Shown piece by piece: positions 43,672 through 53,024 of a stretch of DNA of 64,000 nucleotides. The stretch spans positions 59,278 through 123,277 of the forward strand of contig MPOS01000048.1 in NCBI GenBank assembly GCA_001896555.1, in the 5' to 3' direction. Source of the DNA: Candidatus Phosphitivorax anaerolimi (GTDB lineage: Bacteria > Desulfobacterota > Desulfomonilia > UBA1062). Position numbers and translations under genes: made by a program. The notes under the pieces are model-generated. The model ran no database searches. It saw only the letters and a list, made by a program, of their open reading frames with translations, and was not told where the DNA came from. Numbering within the stretch: the stretch's first letter is position 1; each line of letters starts with the position of its first letter.

Positions 43672-46243
43672 TCTCACCCCCATGATGCAGCAGTACCTGG
43701 ATATCAAGAAGCTCCACCAGGACGCCATACTGTTCTATCGCATGGGCGATTTCTACGAGATGTTCTACGAAGACGCCCACATCGCATCAAGGATTCTGGG
43801 AATCGCCCTGACCACCAGGGACAAGGGCAGGGAGAACCCGGTCCCCATGTGCGGGGTCCCTCACCACAGCGCCAGCTCTTACATATCCCGGCTCATCAAG
43901 CAGGGCCTGAAGGTGGCGATCTGCGAGCAGAGCGAGCCGGCGGACGCCGCAAAAGGCCTCGTGCGCCGGGAGGTGGTGCAGGTCATCACCCCGGGGCTCA
44001 TCCTGGAAGATGATCATCTCATCTGCGAGAAGCCGAACTACCTCATGGCCGTGTGCAGGGATTCGGCCGGGGGCCGGTGGGGCATCGCCTTCATCGATAT
44101 CTCGACAGGCGACTTCCGGGTGACCGAGGTGGGCTCGGAGCAGGACTTCCTTCACGAGCTCCACCGGATCTCGCCCAGCGAGGTCGTCACCACCGAGCCG
44201 GACATCGTGCCCGGCGGGTTCTTCATCACGAACAGGGACGGCGCAGTGGCACCCGAGCGCGCGCGGGAGATTCTCTGCAGCCATTTCCGGGTGCTGGGGG
44301 TCGAGGGCCTGGGCCTGAAAGGGCACGAGGCGGCGCTCAGGGCGTCCGCCATGGCGCTCGACTACGTCAGACAGACCCAGAAGGGCGTTCTCGCCCACAT
44401 CACCCAGCTCAGGTTCTACAGCACCGGCGGATACATGATCCTCGGTGCGAACACCAGGCGCAACCTGGAGCTGTTCGACTCCCTCGGAGGGGACAAGTCC
44501 AACACGCTCTTCGGCGTCATGAACCGGACCATGACGCCCATGGGCGCGAGGATGCTGGGCGACTGGATGTCCTTCCCGCTCATGGACCTCAAGGAGATCG
44601 AAGGCAGGCTCGACGCCGTAGAGGAGCTCGTCAGGAACCCCGGCACGGTGCAGGATATCAGGGATATCCTTGAGGGGATCCCGGACATGGAGCGGATCGT
44701 GGGAAGGATCTCTACCGGCGGCGCCTCTCCGCGCGATGTCCGCGCCCTGTCGGCGGGGCTGGCGCGGGTCCCCGCGATGAGGGATATCCTCAAGCGCTCC
44801 CAGTCCGAACTGCTCCTCTCGGTGCTGGATCAGATGGACCCTTTGGAGGAAGTGGCAAAGCGCATCGACGCCACCCTGACTGAAGAACCGCCGAGCAGGC
44901 TCGGAGACGGCGGCGCGATCGCGCCGGGCGTGGATGCCGAGCTGGACGAGCTCAAGGAGCTCCGCCGCAACTCCCGCCAGTGGATAGCCGGCCTCGAGAC
45001 CCGGGAGCGGGAACGGTCCGGGATCAACTCCCTGAAGATCGGCTACAACAAGGTGTTCGGCTACTACATCGAGATTTCGAAGACGCACGCCCACAAGGTG
45101 CCCGAGCACTACATGCGCAGGCAGACCCTCGTCAACGCCGAGCGGTTCATCACGCCTGAGCTCAAGGAGTACGAGGCAAAGGTCCTCGGCGCACAGGACG
45201 CCATCGCCCGGATCGAGGCCCGGATCTTTTCCGAGCTTCTGGACTTTCTCCTCGGGTGGACCAAGGAGCTCAAGACGACCATTGCGGCAATCGCCTGCGC
45301 CGATACCCTGAGCTCCCTTGCCTGGCTGGCCCTGGACCGCGGATACCGCAGGCCTTCCGTGTCCCTCGGCAGGTCGGTGCAGATCCGTGCGGGAAGACAT
45401 CCCGTTGTGGAGCAGGTCCTCAAGGCGGGCGAGTTCGTGCCCAACGACTGCGCGTTCGACGGTGAGAAGGACACCATCCACATGATCACCGGGCCCAACA
45501 TGGCGGGCAAGTCAACCTACATGCGCCAGATCGCCCTGATTGCCGTCATGGCCCAGATGGGGTCATTCGTGCCCGCGGCAAAGGCCGAGCTGGGCATCGT
45601 GGATAGGATCTTCACCCGGGTGGGGGCCCTGGACAACCTCTCGGCCGGGCAGAGCACCTTTCTGGTGGAAATGAGCGAAACCGCTGAGATCCTCAACAAC
45701 GCCACCGAGAACAGTCTCGTCATCTTAGACGAGATCGGCAGGGGCACGTCGACCTACGACGGGATGTCGCTGGCCTGGGCCGTGGCCGAGTACCTCGACA
45801 AGCGCCGCGTCCGGACCCTCTTCGCCACCCACTACCATGAGCTGGCCGACCTTGCCAGGAGGCACCAGGGCATCAAGAATCTTCACATGGCTGTAGAGGA
45901 AAGCGGACACGAGGTGGTGTTCCTCAGGCAGGTGAAGCGGGGCGCCATCGGCAGGAGCTACGGCATCTACGTGGCCCGTCTTGCCGGCGTTCCCGACGAG
46001 GTGGTGGACAACGCCCGGATCATCCTGAACACCCTGGGCCGCAAGGCCAGGTCCGTCCCTGCCGTGAGGCAGGATGCACCGGTCCAGGAGAGCCTCTTCG
46101 TCTCCGATCGTCAGGAGGCGGATGCGGACGGATATCGCGAGATCATCCGGCGCATCGATGAGCTGGACCTGGCGAGGACCACTCCCTTAGAGGCCCTGAA
46201 TCTCCTCTATGATTTCAAGGAAAAGATACACAAGCCCCGCTAA
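43664..46243 (+). CDS. mutS: DNA mismatch repair ATPase MutS
   Basis: 859 residues, full length. The mismatch-reading FYEMF motif is near residue 30 (RMGDFYEMFYED). Walker A is GPNMAGKST, then NLSAGQSTFLVEMSE, Walker B LVILDEIGRGTSTYDG, and ATHYHELADLA. It recognises base mismatches and small loops. No mutL or mutH in the window. Confidence 0.98.
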   Translation: MGNLTPMMQQYLDIKKLHQDAILFYRMGDFYEMFYEDAHIASRILGIALTTRDKGRENPVPMCGVPHHSASSYISRLIKQGLKVAICEQSEPADAAKGLVRREVVQVITPGLILEDDHLICEKPNYLMAVCRDSAGGRWGIAFIDISTGDFRVTEVGSEQDFLHELHRISPSEVVTTEPDIVPGGFFITNRDGAVAPERAREILCSHFRVLGVEGLGLKGHEAALRASAMALDYVRQTQKGVLAHITQLRFYSTGGYMILGANTRRNLELFDSLGGDKSNTLFGVMNRTMTPMGARMLGDWMSFPLMDLKEIEGRLDAVEELVRNPGTVQDIRDILEGIPDMERIVGRISTGGASPRDVRALSAGLARVPAMRDILKRSQSELLLSVLDQMDPLEEVAKRIDATLTEEPPSRLGDGGAIAPGVDAELDELKELRRNSRQWIAGLETRERERSGINSLKIGYNKVFGYYIEISKTHAHKVPEHYMRRQTLVNAERFITPELKEYEAKVLGAQDAIARIEARIFSELLDFLLGWTKELKTTIAAIACADTLSSLAWLALDRGYRRPSVSLGRSVQIRAGRHPVVEQVLKAGEFVPNDCAFDGEKDTIHMITGPNMAGKSTYMRQIALIAVMAQMGSFVPAAKAELGIVDRIFTRVGALDNLSAGQSTFLVEMSETAEILNNATENSLVILDEIGRGTSTYDGMSLAWAVAEYLDKRRVRTLFATHYHELADLARRHQGIKNLHMAVEESGHEVVFLRQVKRGAIGRSYGIYVARLAGVPDEVVDNARIILNTLGRKARSVPAVRQDAPVQESLFVSDRQEADADGYREIIRRIDELDLARTTPLEALNLLYDFKEKIHKPR

Positions 46244-46289
46244 AGATTCCCTTTCTCTTTTCCGAATAACCTATCGAGGAGAGTTTTCT

Positions 46290-47534
46290 ATGGACGACAG
46301 AATAGAGACCAGGGCCCTTGCCCGAAAATGCGGCATGCCCTATATCGACATCGAAAAGGAAGTCCCTGACCGGAAGTGCGTGGGCCTGCTCAAAGAGGTC
46401 TTTGCCAGGAACTACACCAGCCTGCCGGTGCGTTTCCTCAACGGCGGAGTCCTGGTGGCGATCGGGGATCCGGGGCAAAAGGAAGTGGTGGAATCGCTCA
46501 CCTTCCATATGGGCAGAAAGGTCTACCCTGCCTTGGGAGACAAGACCGCCATCCGCAAGGCAATCGACCTCTACTATTCTCCCCAGCCCGAAGCGGATGA
46601 AGCGGCCCAAAAACAGCAGCCGCCCGAAACCGGTGTGCAGGAAGAGCCTGAGCGCGAGCACCGCATCATAGCCATCCTCTCCAACAAAGGCGGCGTGGGC
46701 AAGACCCATGTGTCCACCAACCTGGCGACCGTTGCCGCGAGGAAGGGGAAAAAGGTCCTCCTCATCGACGCCGATCTGGGCAATGCCGACATATCCAACA
46801 AGCTGGCCCTGTTTCCCGAGTACACCCTGTACGATTTTCTCCTGGGCGATGTGGCCCTGGAGGATATGATCCAGAAGACGACATACGGGTTCGACCTCGT
46901 GGGCGGAAGCTCGGGCGAGTTCAAACTCGCGAATATCAACTATGTCCAGCGCAGCAAGTTCATCCGGTCGTTCCGGAAGGTCAGTCAAGGCTACGACATC
47001 ACGATCTTCGACCTGAGCGCCGGGATCAGCACCACGGTCATGGACTTCGCGCTTGCATCCGACGAGATCGTCATCGTCACCACACCCCAGGACATCATTG
47101 CGGGGTATGCCTGTATCAAGGCATCGTTCCAGCGGTTCAAGTATATCGAGGAATCACTGATAAAAAAGGTGGAGTTCTACCAGCCGCGAAAGACCTATAC
47201 GCCATGGGTGATCATGAACCAGATCACGAGCCTGAAGCAGGGGCTGTTCCTGTTCAACCGGATCTGCCAGACCGCGGACGAGCGCATCAACAACATGGAG
47301 GCCATGTTTTCCATAAAACCCGAGTATCTTGGCGGCATTCTCTACGACCGGGACAACTTCAAGAAGGCCGAGATGGAGAGAAAGCCCCTTACCGTGGTTT
47401 CTCCCAGGAGCAACCCTGCCCAGTGCCTCGAATATCTCGGGAAAAATCTTCTGGAGCGCCCCGAATTGAGGAACTACAGTCAGCAGGTCAAGACCGGTCT
47501 GGGTCGATTCGCTATGATCTTCGGGATGCAGTGA
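46290..47534 (+). CDS. MinD/FlhG-like ATPase fused to an N-terminal GspE-type (MshEN-like) domain
   Basis: 414 residues from ATG 46290 (GAGGAGAG upstream). Residues 1-85 match the GspE/PilB N-terminal domain pattern: GMPYIDIEKEVPD, then LPVRFLNGGVLVAIGDP and a closing IRKAIDLYY. Residues ~130-400 are a ParA/MinD ATPase with deviant Walker A KGGVGKTHVSTNLA, LLIDADLGNADIS, and AGIS-TTVMDFALASDEIVIV as in FlhG. Walker B reads TIFDLSAG, where FlhG usually has IDTGAG. FlhG controls flagellar number and site, so this is a plausible flagellar or pilus positioning factor. No flhF is beside it. Confidence 0.82.
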   Translation: MDDRIETRALARKCGMPYIDIEKEVPDRKCVGLLKEVFARNYTSLPVRFLNGGVLVAIGDPGQKEVVESLTFHMGRKVYPALGDKTAIRKAIDLYYSPQPEADEAAQKQQPPETGVQEEPEREHRIIAILSNKGGVGKTHVSTNLATVAARKGKKVLLIDADLGNADISNKLALFPEYTLYDFLLGDVALEDMIQKTTYGFDLVGGSSGEFKLANINYVQRSKFIRSFRKVSQGYDITIFDLSAGISTTVMDFALASDEIVIVTTPQDIIAGYACIKASFQRFKYIEESLIKKVEFYQPRKTYTPWVIMNQITSLKQGLFLFNRICQTADERINNMEAMFSIKPEYLGGILYDRDNFKKAEMERKPLTVVSPRSNPAQCLEYLGKNLLERPELRNYSQQVKTGLGRFAMIFGMQ

Positions 47535-47542
47535 AACGCCCC

Positions 47543-47569
47543 TTAAGTATCAAAAAAAGCTGCCGATAC
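47543..47569 (+). promoter_or_regulatory. Candidate sigma-28 (FliA) promoter
   Basis: TTAAGTAT (47543-47550, 6/8) and GCCGATAC (47562-47569, 7/8) with exactly 11 bases between them, matching TAAAGTTT-N11-GCCGATAA. It lies in the 78-base gap between the ATPase gene and the 62-residue gene, whose ATG is 43 bases further on. Confidence 0.6.
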
Positions 47570-47612
47570 AAGTATTTACAGCGATCAAAGAAAAGGAGAA
47601 AGGGAAAGAACG

Positions 47613-47801
47613 ATGACGCTGGAAGAGTTCAGAGCACAGTGTTCCGAGAAATGGGATGACGTGAGACCGGTGGTGATCTACTTCGCGGGCGAGCGGTTTG
47701 TCATTGAATATCAGGACCGCTTCGATCCCCTTACCGCCCCGGTGGTCGCCATGGTCCATTCCTATCTGGGAAACATCGCACTGACTCAGAACGATAACTG
47801 A
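47613..47801 (+). CDS. Small protein of unknown function (62 aa)
   Basis: 62 residues, soluble, beginning MTLEEFRAQCSEKWDD and ending VHSYLGNIALTQNDN. AAGGAGAAAGGGAAAG precedes the ATG. No family recognised. The likely FliA promoter just upstream suggests a late flagellar or chemotaxis role (inference). One cysteine, no membrane helix. It is followed by a 156-base gap to the receiver-domain gene. Confidence 0.7.
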   Translation: MTLEEFRAQCSEKWDDVRPVVIYFAGERFVIEYQDRFDPLTAPVVAMVHSYLGNIALTQNDN

Positions 47802-47957
47802 ACCTGCGCATGCGTCGTTTGATCAGTATTCCCTCCTCTTATCTTAAGAAATCGGGATAATTTTCCGCACAATCACCACATGCTCCAAAACCGTGCCGGG
47901 AAAAGGCTCCTATTTAACTTGCCAATGTGCATCCTTTCATTTATTAAAGAGTGATAT

Positions 47958-48647
47958 ATGGCACTTCTCAAAGAAGATGAGGAACGAAGAGTCCTTGTCA
48001 TCGACGACGATGAAGGGGACTGCTGCCTGGTTGAAGACATCCTGAACGAAGACGGGCTTCAGGTCGTCAAGGCTGTCGGCGGAGAGATGGGCATCCGCAT
48101 CCTCTCGGAAGAGGAGTTTCCCGTAATAATCACTGACCTGCGCATGCCCGATGTCGACGGCATGGCCGTTATCGACTTTGTCCGCAAGCGGCAGATGGAG
48201 TCTCTGATCGTGGTTATCACGGGGTTCGCCAGTGTCGACAGCGTGATCGAGGCCCTGAGACTGGGGGCGTACGACTACATCCTGAAGCCTTTCGGCGCGG
48301 ATCTCCTGAGGTTCACCGTGCAGCGGGCCTTTGATTATATCTCCTTAAGGAACGAGAAAGACCGGCTGAAGTTCTTCGAGCTCGTCACCCAGCTGGCGAG
48401 CACCACCGCTCACGAGGTGTTCCAGCCGCTTACCGTGCTTCTGGGCGAGGCAAAAGGAATCGTCCGGGACGCCCAAGACCCTCACATCAGGGAGATGGCG
48501 GACCATATCCTTACAGAGGCGCGCAAGATCCGCGACATCGTCCGCAAGATGGACAACCTCAACGAGTATGTAATTAAGACTTTCCCGGGCGGTCATTCCA
48601 TCCTCGACATCGAGCGGGGCTCGTCGCATCAGGAGGACAGGGAATAG
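47958..48647 (+). CDS. Response-regulator receiver with a DHp-like helix, no kinase domain
   Basis: 229 residues. The receiver domain spans ~10-125: acidic pocket DDDEGD, phospho-acceptor Asp60 (IITDLRMPDVDG), Thr88 and Lys110 (LKPFG). Residues ~135-205 look like a HisKA dimerisation helix with STTAHEVFQPLTVLLGE (His152), but no ATP-binding domain follows. It could be a phosphorelay intermediate, or the helix could be degenerate. The RBS is weak. The 156-base gap upstream shows no clear sigma-54 or sigma-28 site. Confidence 0.85.
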   Translation: MALLKEDEERRVLVIDDDEGDCCLVEDILNEDGLQVVKAVGGEMGIRILSEEEFPVIITDLRMPDVDGMAVIDFVRKRQMESLIVVITGFASVDSVIEALRLGAYDYILKPFGADLLRFTVQRAFDYISLRNEKDRLKFFELVTQLASTTAHEVFQPLTVLLGEAKGIVRDAQDPHIREMADHILTEARKIRDIVRKMDNLNEYVIKTFPGGHSILDIERGSSHQEDRE

Positions 48648-48741
48648 CGACCCGTCCTTCCGCGATCATTTCCGGTAGTTCCAGTCGTTTTTTCAACATG
48701 ATGGTGGGGGAAGAGGGCGCAGATGTGGTATATCGTGCTCT

Positions 48742-49872
48742 ATGAAGATCCCCCTTCTGGCCGTCTTGGCACTCATTGCTTCAATGCCTGCCGCAGCCGG
48801 TGAACGGAGCCTGGCGTCCCGCCCGGACACCCAGGCCCTCAAGCTCGGCTTCAACGGCGAGGTCTTGCGCGCCTGGTATCTCCTGCTGGATGCCAGGAGC
48901 CCCGCCGAGCAGGAAGACGATCGGAAGGCGGGCAGGCTCAAGGGGCCGGTGATCGTCTTTTTTCAGGGGCATGCCCAGAGGCCCTCTGATGCCTATCCGT
49001 TCACCTCAAAGCTGGCATTGGGCTGCAGGTCGGGCATCGTGGTCGTGCCGGTCTGTGACACCCCCTACGGTGAGGACGAGCGCTGGCGTGGCGACCGCGG
49101 CAAGGAGGCGGTCCTCATGGAGGTTGTCAGGCACGCGCTTCAGATCCGCGGCATCGGCGTGACGGGATACTCCCCGCTCGGCGCAGGGGATATCGGGGCG
49201 CCCGTGATCGAAGAAGATCGTTTCCCAGGCCAAGGCGGAAAACCCATCCAGACGACGCTGGCAGCCGTCGGATGGTCCCACGGCGGGATCCTGGCGCGGC
49301 GATTTGCCCACGCCCACCCCGGATCGGTCGTATCCCTCGGCCAGGTGTGCCCTGCGGGTTTCGAGCGGCGCGGCCCCTTACGTCTGACCGGCAGATTCCT
49401 GCTCGAATCGCTGCGCATCTCGGCCTCGGGAACCGGCCATACACGCGACAAGCTGCGCTCCGCCTGGGGATTCACCCGGGGATTCGTGGGCGACTTTGCC
49501 AGGTCCATCTCCGATGCCGTGGTTCATATTCATCCGGCCAAGCTGTGCCGGGTCGGCAGAGACATCGGCGACTGCAGCCTGTACTGCGACGGCGGCAGTT
49601 TCGGGGTCGGGCATGTAAAGCGGGTGACGGTGATATTCGGGGCCGGCGACTCCTGCATGAGCCCGGAGAGGATCCTCGGGGCGGACCCTGGCCGGGACCT
49701 TCCGGAAGAGGCGGTCTCCCGGTTCTGGGAGCGGTATTATCCGGATGCCCTGCGCGCAGGGGCCGATTTAAGCCTGGAGGTGCTCCCGGGCACGCACCTT
49801 GCCCCCGTCACCCACAGCGACCTCTACGCGGACACCCTGCTTGAGCGTCTCGGTGAGAAGACAGGGTCTTAA
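48742..49872 (+). CDS. Secreted alpha/beta-hydrolase-like protein
   Basis: 376 residues. A Sec signal peptide ends SMPAAAG. VIVFFQGHAQRPSDAYPF is an oxyanion-type strand turn, GWSHGG gives the nucleophile elbow with Ser179, and the likely catalytic His is in PGTHLAPVTHS. Several cysteines are placed as for periplasmic disulfides. It is probably a periplasmic or secreted esterase or lipase-like enzyme; export by the T2SS is possible. No clear operon partner. Confidence 0.78.
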   Translation: MKIPLLAVLALIASMPAAAGERSLASRPDTQALKLGFNGEVLRAWYLLLDARSPAEQEDDRKAGRLKGPVIVFFQGHAQRPSDAYPFTSKLALGCRSGIVVVPVCDTPYGEDERWRGDRGKEAVLMEVVRHALQIRGIGVTGYSPLGAGDIGAPVIEEDRFPGQGGKPIQTTLAAVGWSHGGILARRFAHAHPGSVVSLGQVCPAGFERRGPLRLTGRFLLESLRISASGTGHTRDKLRSAWGFTRGFVGDFARSISDAVVHIHPAKLCRVGRDIGDCSLYCDGGSFGVGHVKRVTVIFGAGDSCMSPERILGADPGRDLPEEAVSRFWERYYPDALRAGADLSLEVLPGTHLAPVTHSDLYADTLLERLGEKTGS

Positions 49873-50009
49873 GCACCCTTTCCAGGTCCGGTTCTTTTTT
49901 AGGCATTGGAAGCAAGGATTGCATTGCTTGGCCGCTTTTCAGGCGTAAGCCGGGGCTTGCCCCTTTAAAGGCCCATGCCGTTGATAGGAGGGAAAGGAAT
50001 GGGAAAATC

Positions 50010-50477
50010 ATGAAAGACTATGTGCGCTGGTCCTTTGTGGTTCTCATGATCGTCCTGCTCGTGTTCATGCTCCGCTGTGCCAAGCAGCTCGATGCCCACG
50101 AGGTGGTTGAGGTCTACGACGGGGACACGATCCGGATCGACGACGGCCGGAACATCCGTCTCATAGGCGTGGATGCACCCGAGGTGGACTCGCCCTATAC
50201 CAAGGAAGAGCCGTTCGGCAAAGAGAGCAGGGAACACCTCCGAAAGCTTCTGGCCGGCGGGAAGGTCCGGATCGAGGTCGGGCCGACCCCGGTGGACCGC
50301 TATGGGAGGACCCTGGCATACGTCTATGCCGGCGATGTGCTCGTCAACGGGCGCATCATTCAAGACGGCTGGGCCCGGGCGGAGGTTCGATTCAGCCATA
50401 AGAACAAGGATCTTTTCATCGCCTATGAGAAAGAGGCCAGGGCCCGGAAAATCGGCATGTGGAAGCACTCGCCCTGA
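50010..50477 (+). CDS. Membrane-anchored thermonuclease (SNase family)
   Basis: 155 residues. One N-terminal hydrophobic segment (~8-22) acts as anchor or uncleaved signal. The SNase domain has YDGDTIRI, IRLIGVDAPE and DRYGRTLAYV. Arg50, Glu58 and Arg97 match the catalytic Arg35, Glu43 and Arg87 of staphylococcal nuclease, and the calcium-site Asp is kept. It should be an active periplasmic nuclease. Confidence 0.92.
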   Translation: MKDYVRWSFVVLMIVLLVFMLRCAKQLDAHEVVEVYDGDTIRIDDGRNIRLIGVDAPEVDSPYTKEEPFGKESREHLRKLLAGGKVRIEVGPTPVDRYGRTLAYVYAGDVLVNGRIIQDGWARAEVRFSHKNKDLFIAYEKEARARKIGMWKHSP

Positions 50478-50568
50478 CCGCGGGTAGTTTTCCGGCACCG
50501 TGCCCGGCTGACCTCTTCGCCCGCGTGAGGGGCATGAAGAGAGCTCACAGGCCGGGTACGGCGCGGCT

Positions 50569-50595
50569 TGAGAGGCGGCCTCGACCGGCCTCTCA
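50569..50595. terminator. Hairpin between convergent genes
   Basis: TGAGAGGC (50569-50576) pairs with GCCTCTCA (50588-50595). It sits between the convergent nuclease gene and the small membrane-protein gene, overlapping the stop of the latter. No T-run follows. Confidence 0.4.
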
Positions 50596-50868
50596 GGCAT
50601 ACCGGTTGCGCAACCGTGAAGAAATGACGAGCAGGATCAGCCCGAGTACGATGAGCGCCGCAAAGAGCGGACATCCCTTGAGCGCATTCACCACGCCGGG
50701 GCTCATCGCCACGGCATTCCAGAGAAAATCGGGTCCGTTCTCCACCACAGTGAACAGGGTGTACTGGATCCAGTTATTGTGCATGAGGTAGATCAATCCC
50801 TGGTAGACCAGCAGGCCCACCCCGCCGATAGTGCCCGCGATGCCGGCCAGAAGGAAAATTTTGTCCAC
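50593..50868 (-). CDS. Small two-helix membrane protein
   Basis: About 91 residues with two hydrophobic helices (ILLAG-type IFLLAGIAGTIGGVGLLVYQG near the N-terminus in two parts, and LFAALIVLGLILLVIS near the C-terminus) and a basic tail RLRNRYA. GTG 50868 has a G-rich ribosome site; ATG 50901 is an alternative giving 11 more residues. Function unknown. It is transcribed away from the PpiD-like gene; 50869-51110 is a divergent gap without another visible gene. Confidence 0.6.
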   Translation of the reverse strand: MDKIFLLAGIAGTIGGVGLLVYQGLIYLMHNNWIQYTLFTVVENGPDFLWNAVAMSPGVVNALKGCPLFAALIVLGLILLVISSRLRNRYA

Positions 50869-51110
50869 AGGCGCTCCCCCCTCTCTGATCGGGAACTTCA
50901 TTTTTCTCTGCCCGGGATCATAGCACACTCCATGCAACGAAAGAAATATCAGGATATTTCCATGCCTCCGGCAGCAAATGATGCATCTGCAGAAGGGTTT
51001 CCCGTCAGGATGCGCCGGGATCTGATTACAAATGAAATCCTTGCAATAATTCCCATATTCATCTATCTTGCGCTTCAATATCCATTTATTGACTGGAAAA
51101 GGAGTAGTCC

Positions 51111-52979
51111 ATGCTGACCTATATGAGGAAACGGTCCAAGAGCTGGATCACGAAATTCATATTCGGCGCCATTATCATTGTATTTGTATTCTGGGGGGGG
51201 AGCGCCTACTGGTCGAAGGAGGCAAACAAGGTCGCCAAGGTCGACCGGTACATCATCACTCAGCAGCAGTATGCCAGGGCTTACAGCGATACCTTGAGGA
51301 TGTATCAGGCAAGGTTGGGAAACGCCATCACCCCTGAGGTTCTTGAGCGCCTCAACCTGAAAGAGACCGTGCTCGATCAGATGATCAATGATTATATCCT
51401 GAATCAGGAGGCCGAGAGGCTGGGGGTGGAGGTGTCGGATGAGGAGCTGCAGGAGGCCATCAAGACCAATCCCGCCTTTCAGCACAACGGGCAGTTCGAC
51501 CTCTCCAGCTACAAGAGGCTGCTCCAGTATCAGAGAATGACCCCGGCGGAATTTGAACAGCAGCAGCGCCAGGCGCTCTTCCATCAGCGGGTCTACGCGC
51601 TCATCACCGAGGGCGTCGTTGTTTCTCCCCAAGAGGTGGAGGCGCTGTACAAGTATCGGAACGACACCTTCGACCTTCACTACCTCACCGTCGAAGCAAA
51701 ATCGTTTGCCGGCGAAATACGGGTGAGCGACGAAGAAGCGGTCGCCTATTACGATGCGAACAAGGAAGCCTACAAGGTCCCTCCGAAGGCTGTTCTCGAT
51801 ATGCTGGAGTTCCCGGTGGAGAACTATCTCGGCGAGGTGGAGGTAAGCCTCGACGAGGCAAGAGAGTACTACGATTCCCACAAGCAGGAGTTCACTGAAG
51901 AGGCGAAGGTCCACGGCAGGCACATCCTCATTCGCGTCCCCCCGGATGCCGACCAGGCAACCATCGATCTCAAGCGTGAGCAGGCGCAGAAGATCTATGA
52001 CGAGATCAAGGCGGGCAAAGACTTCGCCGAGCTGGCGAAAAAGCACTCGGAAGACCCAGGCACCAATTTCCTCGGCGGCGACTTCGGTCTCGTACCCCGC
52101 GACAGTCTGCCCGGCCCTATGGGTGAGGCTCTCTACAGCATGAAGCCGGGTGAGGTGAGAGGCCCCGTACAGACGAGCCTCGGGTTCCATGTGCTCAGGC
52201 TCGAGGCCAAAAGCGAGGAGAAGCTGGCGTCATTTGAGGAGGTCTCTGCATCCCTCATCGATCAGATGAAGCACCAGCGGGCGCAGACACTCGCGAACGA
52301 CGCTGCCGCCGACGCCCACATGGAGCTCTTCGAACAGGGCATTACCGACCTGGCGGATTATGCCAAGGCCAAAGGACTGAAGCTCAGACAGGTCGGTCCC
52401 ATTGCCGAAAACGAGGACATCGGCATTGCCGGAAGCGAGGAAATGGTCAGACAGTCCTTCCTGCTCCCGCAGGGAGAAATCGGTGATGTAGCGGCAGTCG
52501 AGGACGGCTTTGTGATCCCCATGGTAAGGGAAAAGATCCCTGCCCGCATCCCCGAGTTTTCCGAGGTCAAGGACAGGGTCCTAGCCGACATGAAGGCTGC
52601 CAGGTCTCTCCAGAAGGCCAGAGATCGAGCCGAAGAGCTGGCCGGAAAGGATGTGTCCGATCTGAATGCCATGAAACCTTCAAGCACCGGAGAGTTCCGC
52701 AGGACCGCCTATCTGGTGCCAAAGATCGGGATAATCCAGGGCCTGCAGGAAGACCTGGACAATCTAAAGACCCCCAAGATCTACACGCACAGAGATACCG
52801 TCTATGTGATCTGGCTCAAGGAAAAGAAAGAGGCCGACGCCGCGGCTGCAGGCGATGAGGGGCTGAAGGCGATCAGGGAAGAGCTGTTGTCCCGCAAGCA
52901 GGAGTCGGCGGTCAAGTCATTCATCGACGAGGCCCGCAAGCGGTACGACATCGTGATCGACTACGCGAAGATCACCTGA
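51111..52979 (+). CDS. ppiD: PpiD-like membrane-anchored periplasmic foldase
   Basis: 622 residues. A basic head MRKRSKSWITK is followed by one membrane helix (FIFGAIIIVFVFWGG), then a SurA/PpiD N-domain (~40-190). The parvulin domain is at about 270-365 (HGRHILIRVPPDA; GGDFGLVPRDSLPGPM; TSLGFHVLRLEAK). The C-terminal ~250 residues close the PpiD lobe. It assists folding of exported proteins next to the Sec translocon. Second parvulin in the window. A strong terminator follows. Confidence 0.93.
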   Translation: MLTYMRKRSKSWITKFIFGAIIIVFVFWGGSAYWSKEANKVAKVDRYIITQQQYARAYSDTLRMYQARLGNAITPEVLERLNLKETVLDQMINDYILNQEAERLGVEVSDEELQEAIKTNPAFQHNGQFDLSSYKRLLQYQRMTPAEFEQQQRQALFHQRVYALITEGVVVSPQEVEALYKYRNDTFDLHYLTVEAKSFAGEIRVSDEEAVAYYDANKEAYKVPPKAVLDMLEFPVENYLGEVEVSLDEAREYYDSHKQEFTEEAKVHGRHILIRVPPDADQATIDLKREQAQKIYDEIKAGKDFAELAKKHSEDPGTNFLGGDFGLVPRDSLPGPMGEALYSMKPGEVRGPVQTSLGFHVLRLEAKSEEKLASFEEVSASLIDQMKHQRAQTLANDAAADAHMELFEQGITDLADYAKAKGLKLRQVGPIAENEDIGIAGSEEMVRQSFLLPQGEIGDVAAVEDGFVIPMVREKIPARIPEFSEVKDRVLADMKAARSLQKARDRAEELAGKDVSDLNAMKPSSTGEFRRTAYLVPKIGIIQGLQEDLDNLKTPKIYTHRDTVYVIWLKEKKEADAAAAGDEGLKAIREELLSRKQESAVKSFIDEARKRYDIVIDYAKIT

Positions 52980-53024
52980 TGCGGATCTTCTTTTGCCCGG
53001 GTCACCACCCGATGTGAAGCCACG

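Noticed and set aside
43787..45481. A 564-codon open frame on the minus strand opposite mutS
   Set aside because: It is an antisense shadow of a GC-rich gene; composition is low-complexity (His, Arg, Gly, Leu rich) and mutS is unmistakable on the plus strand.
48767..48780. TGGCAC followed by TTGCT, resembling a sigma-54 promoter
   Set aside because: The spacing is 3 rather than 5 bases and it lies within the signal-peptide coding region of the hydrolase.
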